The notes: generated by a model not told the origin, from the letters alone. A stretch of 64,000 nucleotides of DNA from Gordionus sp. m RMFG-2023 (GCF_954871325.1 NC_088775.1:44617561-44681560), one strand, 5' to 3'; shown: positions 47,441-59,561, counted from the stretch's first letter. Numbers and translations are program-made.

Positions 47441-48109
47441 TCTTACTAAGAAATCCTTTATTAAAATTTTTATCGTAAATATTTATATAATATAATTATG
47501 GCTACAAATGAATATTTCTTTTTATTTCAAGTGCATAATTTGACAACACAAAACATTAAATTATTATTGATTATGAAATTTTTCTGAAAATTCGCGAATA
47601 TAATTTTATTTATTCATGCCTGTGTAGTATTAAAAATGTATTTTATAAGAATTTAATTACATATATATATATATATCAGGAATAAAAAAAATTATATTAT
47701 AATAGTGCGCGAAACAATAATATAAACGTACAATATAAAAGATAATAATTTATTGAAATAAATTATACAAAAAATATATCGACAATAATAAGTTATACAA
47801 CTGATAAAAAAAATATACAAAGGAAGGGTTTAGTGTACTATTCAAGCCTTCCAATGTTATTAACATTATGATTAGTATTATGTACTTTTACCATATAAAG
47901 CTCTCCACAAATGATGATATAGCAATAGTTGAGGTACATAACATAGATTTTGAAATTGGCATATACCATTTCAGCCAAACCCAACTACAATAAAATAACT
48001 TGGCTCAACAGTAACGATATTTTTTTACTGATATCAATAAAAAATATAAAACAAATTTAGTTAGATGATGGGCAAAAGGTCACCAGTATAGTAATATTTA
48101 AAAAAAGGG

Positions 48110-48300
48110 CTAAATACCAATAAATTTTTTGGAATATAAATATTTGGATATTTTTTCAAAATATTCAATAGGACTATACAAATTTCCACAATAAAGGATC
48201 ATTATCTCTCTTATTTTATCATCTAATACGATATATTTTCTTTTTCTTTCGGTAACTATTCGCCCATCATCTAACTGCATCAACATAAGATCCATATCTT
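48110..48300 (-). pseudogene. MULE transposase far C-terminal remnant
   Basis: It reads QLDDGRIVTERKRKYIVLDD then KIREIMILYCGNLYSP and an EYFEKISKYL end. This matches the C-terminal tail that follows the RTNN box in FLYWCH-MULE proteins (family form KY..LD.RI...V..Y....I..YL..I). It is separated from the rest of the protein by the 48.35-50.5-kb insertion. Confidence 0.65.
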
Positions 48301-48351
48301 GCTCTATATTTTTTATGATATCAATAAATAAATAAATACTAGTAGAAAGCC

Positions 48352-48390
48352 CGTCAAAAATGACGGGGAATGAGATTTTTATTCATTTTT
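48352..48390. mobile_element. Helitron/Helentron-like terminus 1
   Basis: CTAGTAGAAAGCCCGTCA followed by aaaa and TGACGGGG forms a 7-bp-stem hairpin next to CTAG. Read on the minus strand, hairpin, 7 bases, CTAG and T obey the Helitron 3'-end rule. Near-identical copies are at 51689 and about 51977. The Rep remnant downstream on the plus strand would instead make this a 5' end, so orientation is unresolved. Confidence 0.6.
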
Positions 48391-49189
48391 TAAGATAGAT
48401 GTCATGCCAGGTTAAAGCTCACAATATTAGGAAGCATCCAAGATCTTATAATTTTAAAAAAGTTTGCCCAGCTCAACCCTTAATTATTTGTAAAAGATAT
48501 TCCCAAGTCAGGTGCAAGCTAATATTAATTTTGGTTCCAAGCCCAATCCTACCTCTTATAATTTTGAAAATTTTTGCCAGCCTCGGAGATAGTTAAATTT
48601 TTAATATCATCACATGAACGGGAAATATCTGATTTACCAATTAGTCTAATATGGAAAAAAAATATGTAAATTCCGTATTAAGGGAAACTGGGAAGGCCTG
48701 GGCAACCACTTATTAGATAATACAAATAAAATAAAAATAACCGACTCATACATTTTTGTAATATGATCAATTAAAATTATATCTAAAAAATATGTTGTTT
48801 ATTATATAAGGTTATTGTTGTTTTTCAGATAAATTTAATGTATGTCTTACATTTTTGAAATTATTTGTCAAAGAATTTGATAAGGGATATGTATATTTTT
48901 ATGTTAAGTAAAAAAAATGCTGTCTATTTAAATTACAAAAATGCCATTAAACACTAATGAACTTATATGCAAATTATTTATATATTTTTTAAGATATTTC
49001 TTTATATTGACATATAGATTTAGGATAATTTTTTTAAAAAATAATGAGGAATATTTATTATGTATTTGATAAAATTAAGAGCAAATCCTTGTTGACATAT
49101 TAATTTTTGATGGAAAAAGTGACAAAATAAATCTGGGAGGTCGTCTGGAGAGGAAATAATTAATGTATAATTTTATATCATTTAGGGTT

Positions 49190-49560
49190 GTAGATGAAAG
49201 TAATGACGAATTACCAAAGCAGTGTACAAAACACAATACGTCCCGATAAAGATGATATGCCTATGAACGCAAAACGATATTTCTGTCAATGTCAGCATTG
49301 GTATCCCTTTCTAAAATGGAATCATGAACGACAATGTTAACTAAACCATAAAACGTTCGTAAGTATTGTTATAAAGGCCACGACAGAACTACTGCATATT
49401 TTTCCATTAATAAAGTTGATGAAATTGGACGTACTGTATATTCATTGAACATTCCTCTAAATATTGAAAGTTTCTCAGAGAATCGGATAAAGTAATATTT
49501 ATATTAACTCCTAGTGAAGTGAATGATAGTACAGAATTAAATGTTTATATTTGTTAAAAA
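49190..49560 (+). pseudogene. Helitron Rep remnant
   Basis: The plus-strand frame reads YCYKGHDRTTAYFSINKVDE then IGRTVYSLNIPLNIESFSEN. This matches the Rep region of Helitron Rep/helicase proteins around the (Y)KGHDR motif and the following LP.H.P....V.F. segment. Only this piece and some unreadable upstream sequence remain; the helicase is absent. Confidence 0.65.
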
Positions 49561-50540
49561 AATAGGCGGAGACATAGGGATTGTGGTAGTGGTGATAGAA
49601 ATATCATTTGAAGAAATGGGTGAAAATAAAATAAACATAGATATAAAACATAAGATAAAAAAAAACAAAATAAACCTCTAGATGAGTTCATTTCAAGCGT
49701 AGTTCTTTATTATTTTGTCTACCAGTAACTCTAGAACGGGTAAGGCGTTTGTTTAATCGTCATTATTTCCTTTGCTTATCTTTAATAATAGATTCATCAT
49801 GTTTTGTAGCAATGTGAGAGATTAGGGTTAGCCTAGACAAATAAAGAAATCAGGCAAAAATATAAATAAACTATTGTTGAAATTAAACAAACAATAAAAT
49901 AATGTAAAACCGGTAGATGGGTCAATATTAGATGCATATTTCTAGTAGTTGGAGGGCTATCATCAAAAAAAATTTTGGGGGACTTATCAAGCCTATTATG
50001 ATATTCTATAAATTAAAAAATAACATGATGAATGTAATGTTATTAAGGTTAATTAATTGTAAGGTAATTAAAAAATAAGATTAAAAAATGGGGGAAAAAG
50101 AAGGTATAAATTATTATTTTATAAAAATAATAAAAATTAAATTAAAGGAATTGATAAGGTTTTGAGAAATAGTGGTTAATAGATAATAGAGATAGAAAGA
50201 AAAGAATGAGATAATAAAATTTAGTGATAAATAAATTCATTAAGGGAGGGGAAAAAAAAGAAAGAGTTATTTATAAGGATTGGAGATTATAAATAGGTTA
50301 GGATAAGAATATTTAAATATACTTGGTTATCTTAATTATTGGTTATGAAAGAAAAATATGAGTATAAAAAGATTTCATTAATGTGTAATTGATAATATGA
50401 GATGAAAATTGATAAGGTAATCTAAAAAATAAAGAAAGGATTAAGTGTTAATTCATATTTACAAATTTGAGGGAATATTGTTTTTCATCCATGTTAGGTA
50501 TGTGTACACCATCAATTCCATTCATCTGTATAAATAAAAT
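49560..50540. other. AT- and A/G-rich stretch within the interrupted MULE
   Basis: No gene recognised. It probably belongs to the element that split MULE A. The right border was not found. Confidence 0.4.
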
Positions 50541-50549
50541 AAAATAAAA

Positions 50550-51690
50550 TCAACAAATAAAAAAAATAAAAATAAATACGTACCGATGACGTAGCGATGA
50601 CATGACGTCACGATGACGTAGTGAGGACATCGGAAAATTATGATATGGAACGTATTCCTTTAAAGCACAATGAAATCCTTCAATGTGGTTATTCGTCCTC
50701 ACCCCTCTAACATGAAATATGTTCCATTTCATATTTAATCCAAGTATTTTCAAAATAATTTAAAAAATCAAAAATAGAACTCAATTGAAAAGATTGAAAA
50801 GATTGAGCTTAGCGACTCAACTCAATCATTATAGATGGCACATCCCTTTCCAATAAAAATGGGATGGCTATTATAATACGGAAAAATTTATAAATATTAG
50901 GATTTCGCCTGTGCACTTGGGTCAGGCGATATTCCTGAATGCGTCTTACGATGCATTGACAGAAATGGAAATAACAACCTTTTACAATAATTCTCGGAAA
51001 AATTTCCTTGAGAGCTAAAAATACGCCAATTTCAAAATCTATTGTTGCACTTGGTGGCGAAAAAAATAAACCTAATGATAAACAATAATTTTTTAATAAA
51101 TAAAACATTCGAATATATGTATTTTTATATTTATCTGGTAAAAGAATATAAGCACAGATAATTAATGTATTATTTATAATAATATTTATAGTGTTGTTTA
51201 AATAGTTTAGGGGAGGCATTAAACGTGTCATCTAGTTATATTTTATCTGCCAAACAAAGGCGAGATAAAAGAATATGAGTAGAAAAATAAATAATTTATT
51301 ATTATCATTACAAATTAAAAAATTATTATTAGTTATGGTGACTTTATGTTCGTCAAGCAAAGCTATATCAGCATTTGTGCGAGGTAAGGATGGCCGCGTC
51401 GATTGAATAACGCGTGCCATATTTGTTTTTACCGACTATAATGTTGGTAAGGTTTTAGGATGTCGCATCGCAAAGGAATCTAATTTCCTTTCACGCATAA
51501 CCTTTTTATATATTTTATGTAAACTTAAATATTTATTTAATTTTGTTTAATTTTTTTCATTTAACGTAAGTAAAAGTTCATAATACTCTTCATCATTCTC
51601 ATGATTATGTTGCTTTGTCATCGTAAAATGAGTACCTAATATACCCCTTCCCTTACAACTTTGTAAACGACATTTATAAAAAAAACTAGT
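50550..51690 (-). pseudogene. FLYWCH-MULE transposase remnant A
   Basis: On the minus strand, from right to left: FLYWCH tail CRLQSCKGRGILGTHFTMTK with HNHEN; a pre-catalytic segment (MARVIQSTRPSLPRTNADIA); the MULE core DFEIGVFLALKEIFPRIIVK, GCYFHFCQCIVRRIQ (the D..A......FP....GC.FH..Q box); and WNIFHVRGVRTNNHIEGFHC, the RTNN..EG.H end. The order is that of FLYWCH-MULEs. Multiple stops and frameshifts occur and the first catalytic region is not recognised. A Helitron-like terminus abuts the FLYWCH end at 51689. Confidence 0.85.
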
Positions 51691-51735
51691 TGATAACCCA
51701 TCAAAAATGACGGGGATGAGAATTTTATTCGTTCT
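51689..51735. mobile_element. Helitron/Helentron-like terminus 2, inserted at the FLYWCH exon
   Basis: CTAGTTGATAACCCATCA, aaaa, TGACGGGG is the same hairpin-plus-CTAG end as at 48352. It interrupts the FLYWCH coding sequence of MULE A directly after the ATAAATG-coded part. Confidence 0.65.
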
Positions 51736-51884
51736 TTTACGATAATTCTTTTTACCCCTCCCCCTCCTCCTTCAGGCCAATTCCAACCCATTAAGACTAA
51801 GAGTGATGAATTGTCTTTTTTATTCAATGATTGATTAATAATATATTTTACCTTTATTTGATGATGGATGAATCAGAAATTTTC

Positions 51885-52075
51885 CTATTTTATGAGATGT
51901 GATTTCGAAATTTATATTTTAAATTACAAAAATAAATAAAAATGAAAAAACATCTCATATTAGCATCACACTGATCACCCGTCAAGAATGACGGGGAATT
52001 ATAATTTGAGATGTGATTTAGAAATTTATATTTAAAATTACAAAAATGAAACAATATCTCCTATTAGCACCCTAA
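51885..52075. repeat. Duplicated Helitron-like end sequence (copy 3)
   Basis: A roughly 75-bp block beginning gagatgtgattt and ending attagca occurs at 51892-51966 and 52008-52068. Between them is a third CCCGTCAAGAATGACGGGG hairpin at about 51977. The CTAG is not preserved here. Confidence 0.65.
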
Positions 52076-52617
52076 ATACTAACATTATTTACCAGAGCTC
52101 CTGTTAGTCAGAATTGTTGTTCACCGAATCATATCGGATTTATCTTATAATAATAAAGTGTTATAGAATAGCTATTAAATGCCTTTTTATTTAAATAACC
52201 AATCTTAAAAACATATAACTGTATATTTATAAAGCTGGGGGTCTAAAAGGGGTAAGTATTATACTGGTCATTAGTGTCCAAGAATTTTCATGAGCATGGA
52301 TTTTTCTTTATATCTTACTATTTAGATTTTAAATTTTTATAAAATTTTAACTATATAGGTGAAAAACAATTAAAAATACGAATTCTCTTTTACCTAATAA
52401 TCCTATCCTTTCAATAAAAGAGGTAACTTTATTTCCTAAATTATTTTTTCATTTATTTTATAAGTCTATTTCAATTATCCCCACCAATAAAGGATCTGTA
52501 ATAATTAATTTTTCCTATTAAGCACCATCAAACCTATCATTGACCTTTAATAAATATAAAAATTTGAGTATCAAGTATATATTTTTCATTTTATCTGACT
52601 TTAGATTTTTATGAGTA

Positions 52618-53278
52618 AATTTATACCCTAATTTTGCGTAACATATTAATTTACTATGTTATTTATATATTTTTTAAATTATCTATATTATTTTATATAG
52701 ATAAGCAATATACCTAGGAATATATCTTATTTTCCCTTTATTTTAGGATAAGTCCATTTCAATTAAATCTAACAGAGACAGAGAAAGGATCAAATTTAAA
52801 AATATAAAATTTACATCTATACAAACAAAATGATTATATTATTCATTTGCCTCCAACTATTCTCATTTCTAAAAATGTTTTATATATTGTTTAATTATTA
52901 TTTATTGCTATTTAAAATATTAATTTTTTTAAATTTAACTTTTTTGTTTAATTATTATTTAATGCTATTTAAAATATTAATTTTTTTAAATTTAACTTTT
53001 TACAAAAGAATAGTTGAAAGCAAATGAGTAATTAAATTATTTTGTTTGAATAGAAAATAGATGTTATATTATTGAATTTTGAGATTTAATTAAAATTGAC
53101 TTATCTTAAAATAAATGTATAAAAAAGAATATCATATTTTTTGAAAAGATAGAATTCCTAGGTATAAGAGAATTTATTGTTATTCTTATCTATATAAAAT
53201 AATATAGATAACTTAATATATAAATAACATAGTAAATTATTATGTCACAAAAAAATAGGGTATAAATTTTGCTTATTC
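52618..53278. repeat. Foldback repeat, ~660 bp with ~190-bp arms
   Basis: The left arm from aaatttataccctaattttg through atttactatgttatttatat and tatattattttatatagata is mirrored by the right arm ending gggtataaattt. Both arms contain cctaggaat or its equivalent. Short duplicated T-rich units fill the centre. It is probably a MITE; no target duplication was identified. Confidence 0.8.
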
Positions 53279-53689
53279 TGCTTTTTAACTTGGTTTGTTT
53301 TTTCTTATATTGGTAGTTGGGTTTTGTTGAAGAATCTAATAAAAATAATATAATTATATATAAGAACTGAAAAAATTATACCTGGTTGCTTGATACCATT
53401 GCTTTGATATGTGAAGTGAATGAAATGGTAAGTGTATGAATGCTGAGCTTGCTAAGGTGATTACTATTGGACCGATTACGCTATAATTTTTTATTGGACA
53501 ATGTTTTAAAAGAAAACTATTGGCTAAATTTGATTGACGTTTCTTGAGGATTATTATAATAGATTCTCTATTGCGAAGATATAAATATTTATTTGAATAG
53601 ATTAAATTATTATTAAATTTAGATGTAATAAATTTATAGGTGGACTTTTTTTTAAAAAATAAAATTTGAATTTCTTGATAATTAGCTTT

Positions 53690-54190
53690 GTTTAAAAATA
53701 ATGAATATAAATAATATATTATGATACTTGAATTTGTTGTAAGATTAATAACTTCAGGTTCATAAATAGCTGCTTAAATTTTTATTATAATCATTAGTAT
53801 GTAAAATTATATCTTACATAAATGGGTTTTCATTACTATGCATAACATGGTTTTCATTTTCATTACTATGTAAAACATGGGTTTCTATTTGATCAATTTT
53901 GTTTTAAGATAGTTATAAATATATAAATAATTATGGTACTTAGACTTGTTGTAAGGCTGTTAGGTAGATAGTTATAATCATGAACACCAGTTTTGTTTAA
54001 AGATAGTTATAAATATATAAATAATTATGGTACTTAGACTTGTTGTAAGGCTGTTAGGTAGATAGTTATAATCATGATTACCAGCTTTGTTTTAAGATAG
54101 TTATAAATATATAAATAATTATGGTACTCAGACTTGTTGTAAGGCTGTTAGGTAGATAGTTATAAACATGATCACAAACTTTGTTTTAAG
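53690..54190 (+). repeat. ~93-bp tandem array, three to four copies
   Basis: The unit contains aagatagttataaatatata, tacttagacttgttgtaagg and ctgttaggtagatagttat. Copies begin near 53908, 53992 and 54088, with a partial one at 54180 and an older diverged copy near 53690. Confidence 0.9.
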
Positions 54191-54349
54191 ATAATGAATG
54201 TAAATATAGATAAAAATTCACTTTGACATTCATTTGTAACATAAATTCTTTTATCTGTCTGAGTAAATTGTGTCTTCAGCTAAATAAAATAAAAATTTTT
54301 ATATTTCTATTCATCATAAACTTTGTGTTGATATTGATTTGAATTTTTG

Positions 54350-54570
54350 CTGGTAGCAATTTGGATCTTTAATACATTTAATTTTTATATATTTAAAAAT
54401 ATTTTATCTACCAGTACACTCTTTAGATATACTAAATACATTATATTTGAGTATGCCTTTCCCTTTGCATGATGCTTTTGAGCATTCATAATAAGTAGTT
54501 GATTCATTATAATATTTATGTAAATGGAAATTTGGTGGAATTGGCATATACAATTATATATAATTTATAT
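54350..54570 (-). pseudogene. FLYWCH remnant C
   Basis: The minus strand reads STTYYECSKASCKGKGILKY then NVFSISKECTG. The YYEC....CKGKGIL pattern equals YYKC....CKGRRIL of MULE B and YKCRLQSCKGRGIL of MULE A, so this is the C-terminal half of a FLYWCH zinc finger. A related but more decayed piece (NNLFTMSKECT) lies at 57980-58140. Confidence 0.6.
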
Positions 54571-54634
54571 ATCCATTTTTGAATAAAATATACCTTTTAT
54601 TTTTGAATTCTAAAGTAAGGCTTCTTTTTTTACT

Positions 54635-55085
54635 GTATTCATAAAAGCTTGTAAACTGAGTAATAAATAGCTGAAATATAATAAGATAAGTATAAGATTA
54701 TGGATTATTGAATTATAACGTAAGGTTACTCTTCCTTTTTTTTTTATGCAATATGGTTTAATTGAAAATGAATATCTGCAATATAATATTCATAAAAGCT
54801 TGTAAATTGAGTAATAAAGAGCTGCAATATAATAAGATTTTTAAAAATATAGTAAATATACTTTTACAGTTATTTAGCTTAATTGATAATAAAGAGCTGC
54901 AATATGATATTTATAAAACTTGTACATTGAGCAATAAAGAGCTGCAATATAAGATATTTATAAAAGCTTATAAATTGAGCAATAAAGAGCTGCAATATAA
55001 AATATTTAAATATAAAATAAATATACTTTTACTGTAATATAGCTTAATTGATAATAAACAGCTGCAATTTAATATTTATAAAAGC
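54635..55085 (+). repeat. ~47-bp minisatellite
   Basis: About eight imperfect copies containing aaagcttgtaaattgagtaa and agagctgcaatat. One plus frame (54762-55037) stays open and reads KLSNKELQY repeats. It is most likely a by-product of the repeat rather than a gene. Confidence 0.85.
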
Positions 55086-56269
55086 TTTTCTCTTCTTGCA
55101 GTCAAATATTTGCAAACATCTAGAAAACAATAAATCACATATTATATATTAAATAATTTACCATTGCATGCTGTGGTCAAAGTAAATAGGTTATTTACTA
55201 TGTAACCTTTTCCATTGTAGGTGGGTGAATTACAGTTAAAATATATTTTGTTCTTATAATATTTTGACCTTCTATATAAGGAAGGTATCATTTACAGAGA
55301 GGAGAATGAGGATTAGATGAAATGGAGAAAATTAGATAAAATTTTTCGAAAAATTGAAGCGAAATGGTATAATGACAAAAGACAGACAAACGGATCGGCC
55401 CGATACCGAAAATTTGAGCATATAAATTTTAAGCTTATCCGAAATTCCCCAAAAAGTTTACCGACAAAATACCTAATTATAAATAAAAAATAGTAAAGGC
55501 GGTACGATATACGCGCGTAAGATTTGGGTCCGCTGTCTCGAATATTAAAAAGTATCAAAAATACAAATAAGCTAAAATGGCGACCAATATGGCCCCTAAA
55601 GGTTGAAGCGAGAGATTTTAAAATATAAATATAAAATTAAAACATGGCCGCCAAAAAATTTCAATCGGTTACTACATATGAGACAGATCTTATCATTTAA
55701 ATTAATATTAAATTAGTAACGAATTATTAGAAATTTGTAATTTAATAAAGTAAATAATACAATTTAAATATTTATTAATTAATTGATATATAAAAAAATT
55801 AAATATAGGATTGTTTGTAGTATTTAATATAATGTAATCAATATAATTAAATTTAATATAATAGTTAATATTATTAACATATTTAGTATATATATATTGA
55901 ATATAATTATTTATTTACATCATATATAAAATTTAAATATTTATAATATATTTAAATATTTAATATATGTATTTAATATTAAATTAATTGATATATAAAA
56001 TAATTAAATATATGATTGTTTGTAGTATTTAATATAACATAATCAATATATTTAAATATAATATAATAGTTAATATTATTAACATAGTTAGTATAATATA
56101 TTTTATATATTAATTTACTTATATATTGAATATAATTGAATATATATTTAATATAATATATTTACATCATATATAAAATTTAATTATAATTATTTATAAT
56201 ATATTTAGATATATAAATATATATTGGTTTATATAATATATTGCTTTATGATTAATTGGTATATGTTAA

Positions 56270-56690
56270 TTACTTAACTTACTAAGAAATCTCTAAATAA
56301 ATTTTTTATTGTTGGATTTTTACTTATTTATATAATAATTAGATTTCCTCACATCTTTTAATTTTTTTGAGATTCTATTAGTATATATAAGTTACCTAAC
56401 TTAGTAGGAAATCCCTGAATAAATTTTTTATCGTTGGATTTATACTTATTTATATAATCATCAGATTTCCTCACATCTTTTAATTTTTTTGAGATTCTAT
56501 TAGTATATATAAGTTACCTAACTTAGTAGGAAATCCCTGAAAAAATTTTTTATCGTTGGATTTATACTTATTTATATAATCAACAGATTTCCTCACATCT
56601 TTTAATTTTTTTGAGATTCTATTAGTATATATGTTACCTAACTTAGTAGGAAATACCTGAATAAATTTTTTATCGTTGGATTAATACTTA
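56270..56690 (-). repeat. ~119-bp tandem array next to MULE B
   Basis: Nearly four copies with taacttagtaggaaatccctg, tttttatcgttggatttata and cctcacatcttttaattttt. The unit aligns with that at 46915-47440 in order and partly in sequence. Confidence 0.9.
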
Positions 56691-57173
56691 TTGCAATGTT
56701 ATACATTTATTAGCAATAAAGGATATATATTTATTTTATTAAATAATATTGGATTCACAAATAAATATATAATCTTATAATACATTATTTATAAGGGTAT
56801 CATTTAGTATAAATATACGAATAACGTTAAATACAGAAAAAAATAATTGGATAAAAAATGCGCATAAATGCAATACAAAACGTTAATAAATAAATAAATA
56901 AAAAATCACAAAAATTGTGGATAAATACAATATAAAATTAGGCTATAAATGTAAGAACGACCATAATATTGTAATTGGCGTATACCACTTCTGTATGACC
57001 CGACTAGAATATAAATACTTAGACTAATAGCTGTTATTTTATTGACAACATGAAAATTATTGAACAATTAATATAATTACATGACGGAGGAAAAATCGTG
57101 AAAAAAGAATATATGGCAAAAGTAGACATTGTAGTTTTAAAAAAACTTAAATGTGATTTTGTGTGCTCTTGGG

Positions 57174-57918
57174 TTAATATAATATCACCATTTGAAAGGG
57201 GAAGGGGGGGGGTCGTGTTAATTGAATAACACGTCCCATAATGGATTTAACTGATAAAAAGGTAGGTAACGTTTTGGGGTTTTGCATACAGAAAGGATCG
57301 AGTTTTCTGTCTCTCATAACCTTTCTGTATGTCTTTCTAATACTGATATTTTGATTTAACATAAGTTCTGTTTTAAGCATATTGATTGTGATGAGCGTAT
57401 TATATATATCTTCATCATTATGATCAATATGCTTTTGTGTCATTATAAAATGAGTATTTAAAATCCTCCTCCCTTTACAATGTTTTGTATGGCATTTATA
57501 ATATATTAATTTATCATTAATGTACAAATACTTATTAGAATATAAAAAGTCATTATTATATTTTGATTTTATTAATTTATAAATTGATTTTTTTAAAAAA
57601 ATAAATCTTGAAAATTGAATTGTGATTGATCTATTTAAAAAGAAAATAAATTTTGAATATCATTGCAATTAAATTGATATAATGAATATTATTTATATTG
57701 AATTTTACATGGAATTGATGCATAATTATTTTTACTGACAACAGCTTCTTGGGTGTGAATAGAAATATCATCTTGAATAACTTTATAATTGATATAGTAA
57801 ATGTATTAATCATATTATATTTACATGGAATTAATGCATAATTGTTTTCACTGACAACAGCTTCTTGGGTGAGAATAGGAATATCATCTTGAATAGCTTT
57901 ATAATTCTTTAGCATCAT
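57174..57918 (-). pseudogene. FLYWCH-MULE transposase N-terminal part B
   Basis: The minus strand starts near 57918 (MMLKNYKAIQDDIPI) and reaches a FLYWCH tail, KLIYYKCHTKHCKGRRILNT with FIMTQKHIDHND, then TYRKVMRDRKLDPFCMQNPK and IMGRVIQLTRPP. The last part aligns with MARVIQSTRP of copy A. A roughly 120-bp segment around 57706-57915 is duplicated in tandem and disturbs the N-terminal region. Catalytic motifs are missing. Confidence 0.8.
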
Positions 57919-58139
57919 ACAGAAAAATAATTTTTTTGAAGGCAGATTGCATCTATAATATATTAATATAAAATTTATCTATAATTAATATACTCGTGCA
58001 TTCTTTGGACATAGTAAATAAATTGTTCTTAACAATCCAGGGTGCAAGGCATGGTTTATTTGTGTATGTAAAGTAAGCAGTAAGGCTATTATAGTCTTTA
58101 TGCTTTTTAAAGTGATTAGGCATAGCCATCTGAAACAGG

Positions 58140-58870
58140 TATTAGTGGATTATATTTTGTTAAAAAAAATAGTAATAATTTTCCTTAACTAAGATTATAT
58201 CTTAATTTCAAATAATATAGCCAAAGTATAATATTATTACAAAATACTTTTAAAGTAATAATACTTTATTGAATGTATGATATACCTTAATTTTATTTAA
58301 GATAATATTTGAAATATTAGTATTGGAGAATATGTACAATATTTCCTATAGACTGAATGAAGTATTGAAAGGTCTATATTTATGGGCAAGTTGATCTACT
58401 AAAATTTAATATTATAATAGAAAACAAAATATCATAATAATACATATCAGATTTGGTCTGGGTAGGATGTGACCCTTTTGATTGATATTAGAATATGCAC
58501 CTTTATACACTATATAAATATAATTATGTAATTATAATAGCATAAAATATCTCCATGTCATATTTAAATAATAGTTTAAAAAAAATTGGTTACCTTTATA
58601 CTTCCTATTTATATAAACTCAAAGTATTATGCTGGGTTGATTATTGAAAAATGGTATTCAATTTCACCTTTTTTCACCTTTTCGTAAAGCGACAAAACGT
58701 ATAAAGTTAATAATAATTCGAGACTACCGGACGATACGCGCGCGTTGTAATATATGTCATATGATCTATAAATATACATGCTTGTTTTCCTGTGAACGCC
58801 TTTACGATCACACATGTTTTACTCCTAAAAGGTGAATAATAACGTTTATCATATGTAATTTATTTAGGAG
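58140..58870. other. AT-rich intergenic stretch
   Basis: Short overlapping open frames on both strands near 58630-58835 have no recognisable feature. Possible 5' region of the ORF that follows. Confidence 0.35.
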
Positions 58871-58873
58871 AGA

Positions 58874-59278
58874 ATGAAAGACATGAACATGATGTTAAAA
58901 CCACGTTGTCATATTATTCCAATATATATTTATAGTCGCGAATTGGCTAGAAAAGATCTTAATATCGCCTATACAAATTCTTATATTAACCTTCATCAAT
59001 ATGCCTTACAAACTATTTCAAGCAGACATAGAATTGTTAATGAATTTGACTATAACAAAGATCTGCTAATTATGGGAAATTTAAATATTCAAACACCTTC
59101 ACCTTCAATATTTTTTAAATCAAAAAATATATTAGTCAAAGATAATATATTCTTGAGTTTGAATTGTGTACTTAATGGACAACCAGATATGATAGATAGA
59201 AACAATCAAAATATTAATAATGAAAAAATACAGAAGACTTATCAAATTTTGCATGATCATGTAATTTCATTAAATTAA
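58874..59278 (+). CDS. Unrecognised 134-residue ORF
   Basis: This is the longest open frame outside recognised transposons. It starts ATG after taggagaga and reads KDMNMMLKPRCHIIPIYIYS at the N-terminus, HQYALQTISSRHRIVNEFDY in the middle and KIQKTYQILHDHVISLN at the end. It is polar, Asn- and Ile-rich, with no membrane segment or known motif. It could be a host exon, a remnant of an unidentified element, or chance: with this base composition one such length per window is not impossible. Confidence 0.35.
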   Translation: MKDMNMMLKPRCHIIPIYIYSRELARKDLNIAYTNSYINLHQYALQTISSRHRIVNEFDYNKDLLIMGNLNIQTPSPSIFFKSKNILVKDNIFLSLNCVLNGQPDMIDRNNQNINNEKIQKTYQILHDHVISLN

Positions 59279-59561
59279 AATTGCACTAATTTCTGACCAA
59301 TTTTTAAAATAAATTAGAGATATATTATTTGCTGTAACTGCTATTTAAATCATCAAATAATTATGATATAGCTTAATGTGCTTCTAATACCCTGCCCCCC
59401 CCCCAATACATAGTAAAAGCTTAATTAAATCATAGAAAAATAAAAATAATTGGTTTAAAATTATAAATAAGAGTTTAAAGAGATATGAAATTTATCTTTT
59501 GATAGAATCCAAGATACTTTTTATTAAAAAATTTACCTATAGTTATGAAATTGTAAAATAA

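Larger units (their letters stand above)
46110..51700 (-). mobile_element. FLYWCH-MULE element A (minus strand), interrupted
   Basis: From right to left: FLYWCH tail (about 51500-51690), MULE catalytic region (50809-51231), C-terminal RTNN motif (50550-50760), far C-terminus (48110-48300), then AT-rich sequence and a ~120-bp tandem array at 46915-47440. A Helitron-like end and a Helitron Rep remnant lie between 48.35 and 50.5 kb, so another element has split it. Outer boundaries are not proven: no terminal inverted repeats or 9-bp duplication were found. Element B at 55.6-57.9 kb has the same layout on its 3' side. Confidence 0.7.
55560..57920 (-). mobile_element. FLYWCH-MULE element B (minus strand)
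   Basis: On the right is transposase N-terminal and FLYWCH coding sequence (57174-57918). To its left are a segment shared with element A (attggc.tatacca.ttc, 56972 and 47957), a ~119-bp tandem array (56270-56690), a long AT-only tract (55700-56230), and a gcgagagattttaaaa.ata motif (55605) also found at 46160 beside element A. The catalytic region is absent, so this copy is internally deleted. Ends are not defined. Confidence 0.65.

Noticed and set aside
54762-55037. Open frame with KLSNKELQY repeats
   Set aside because: The period follows the 47-bp minisatellite only imperfectly and the frame is lost in adjacent copies; likely a repeat by-product.
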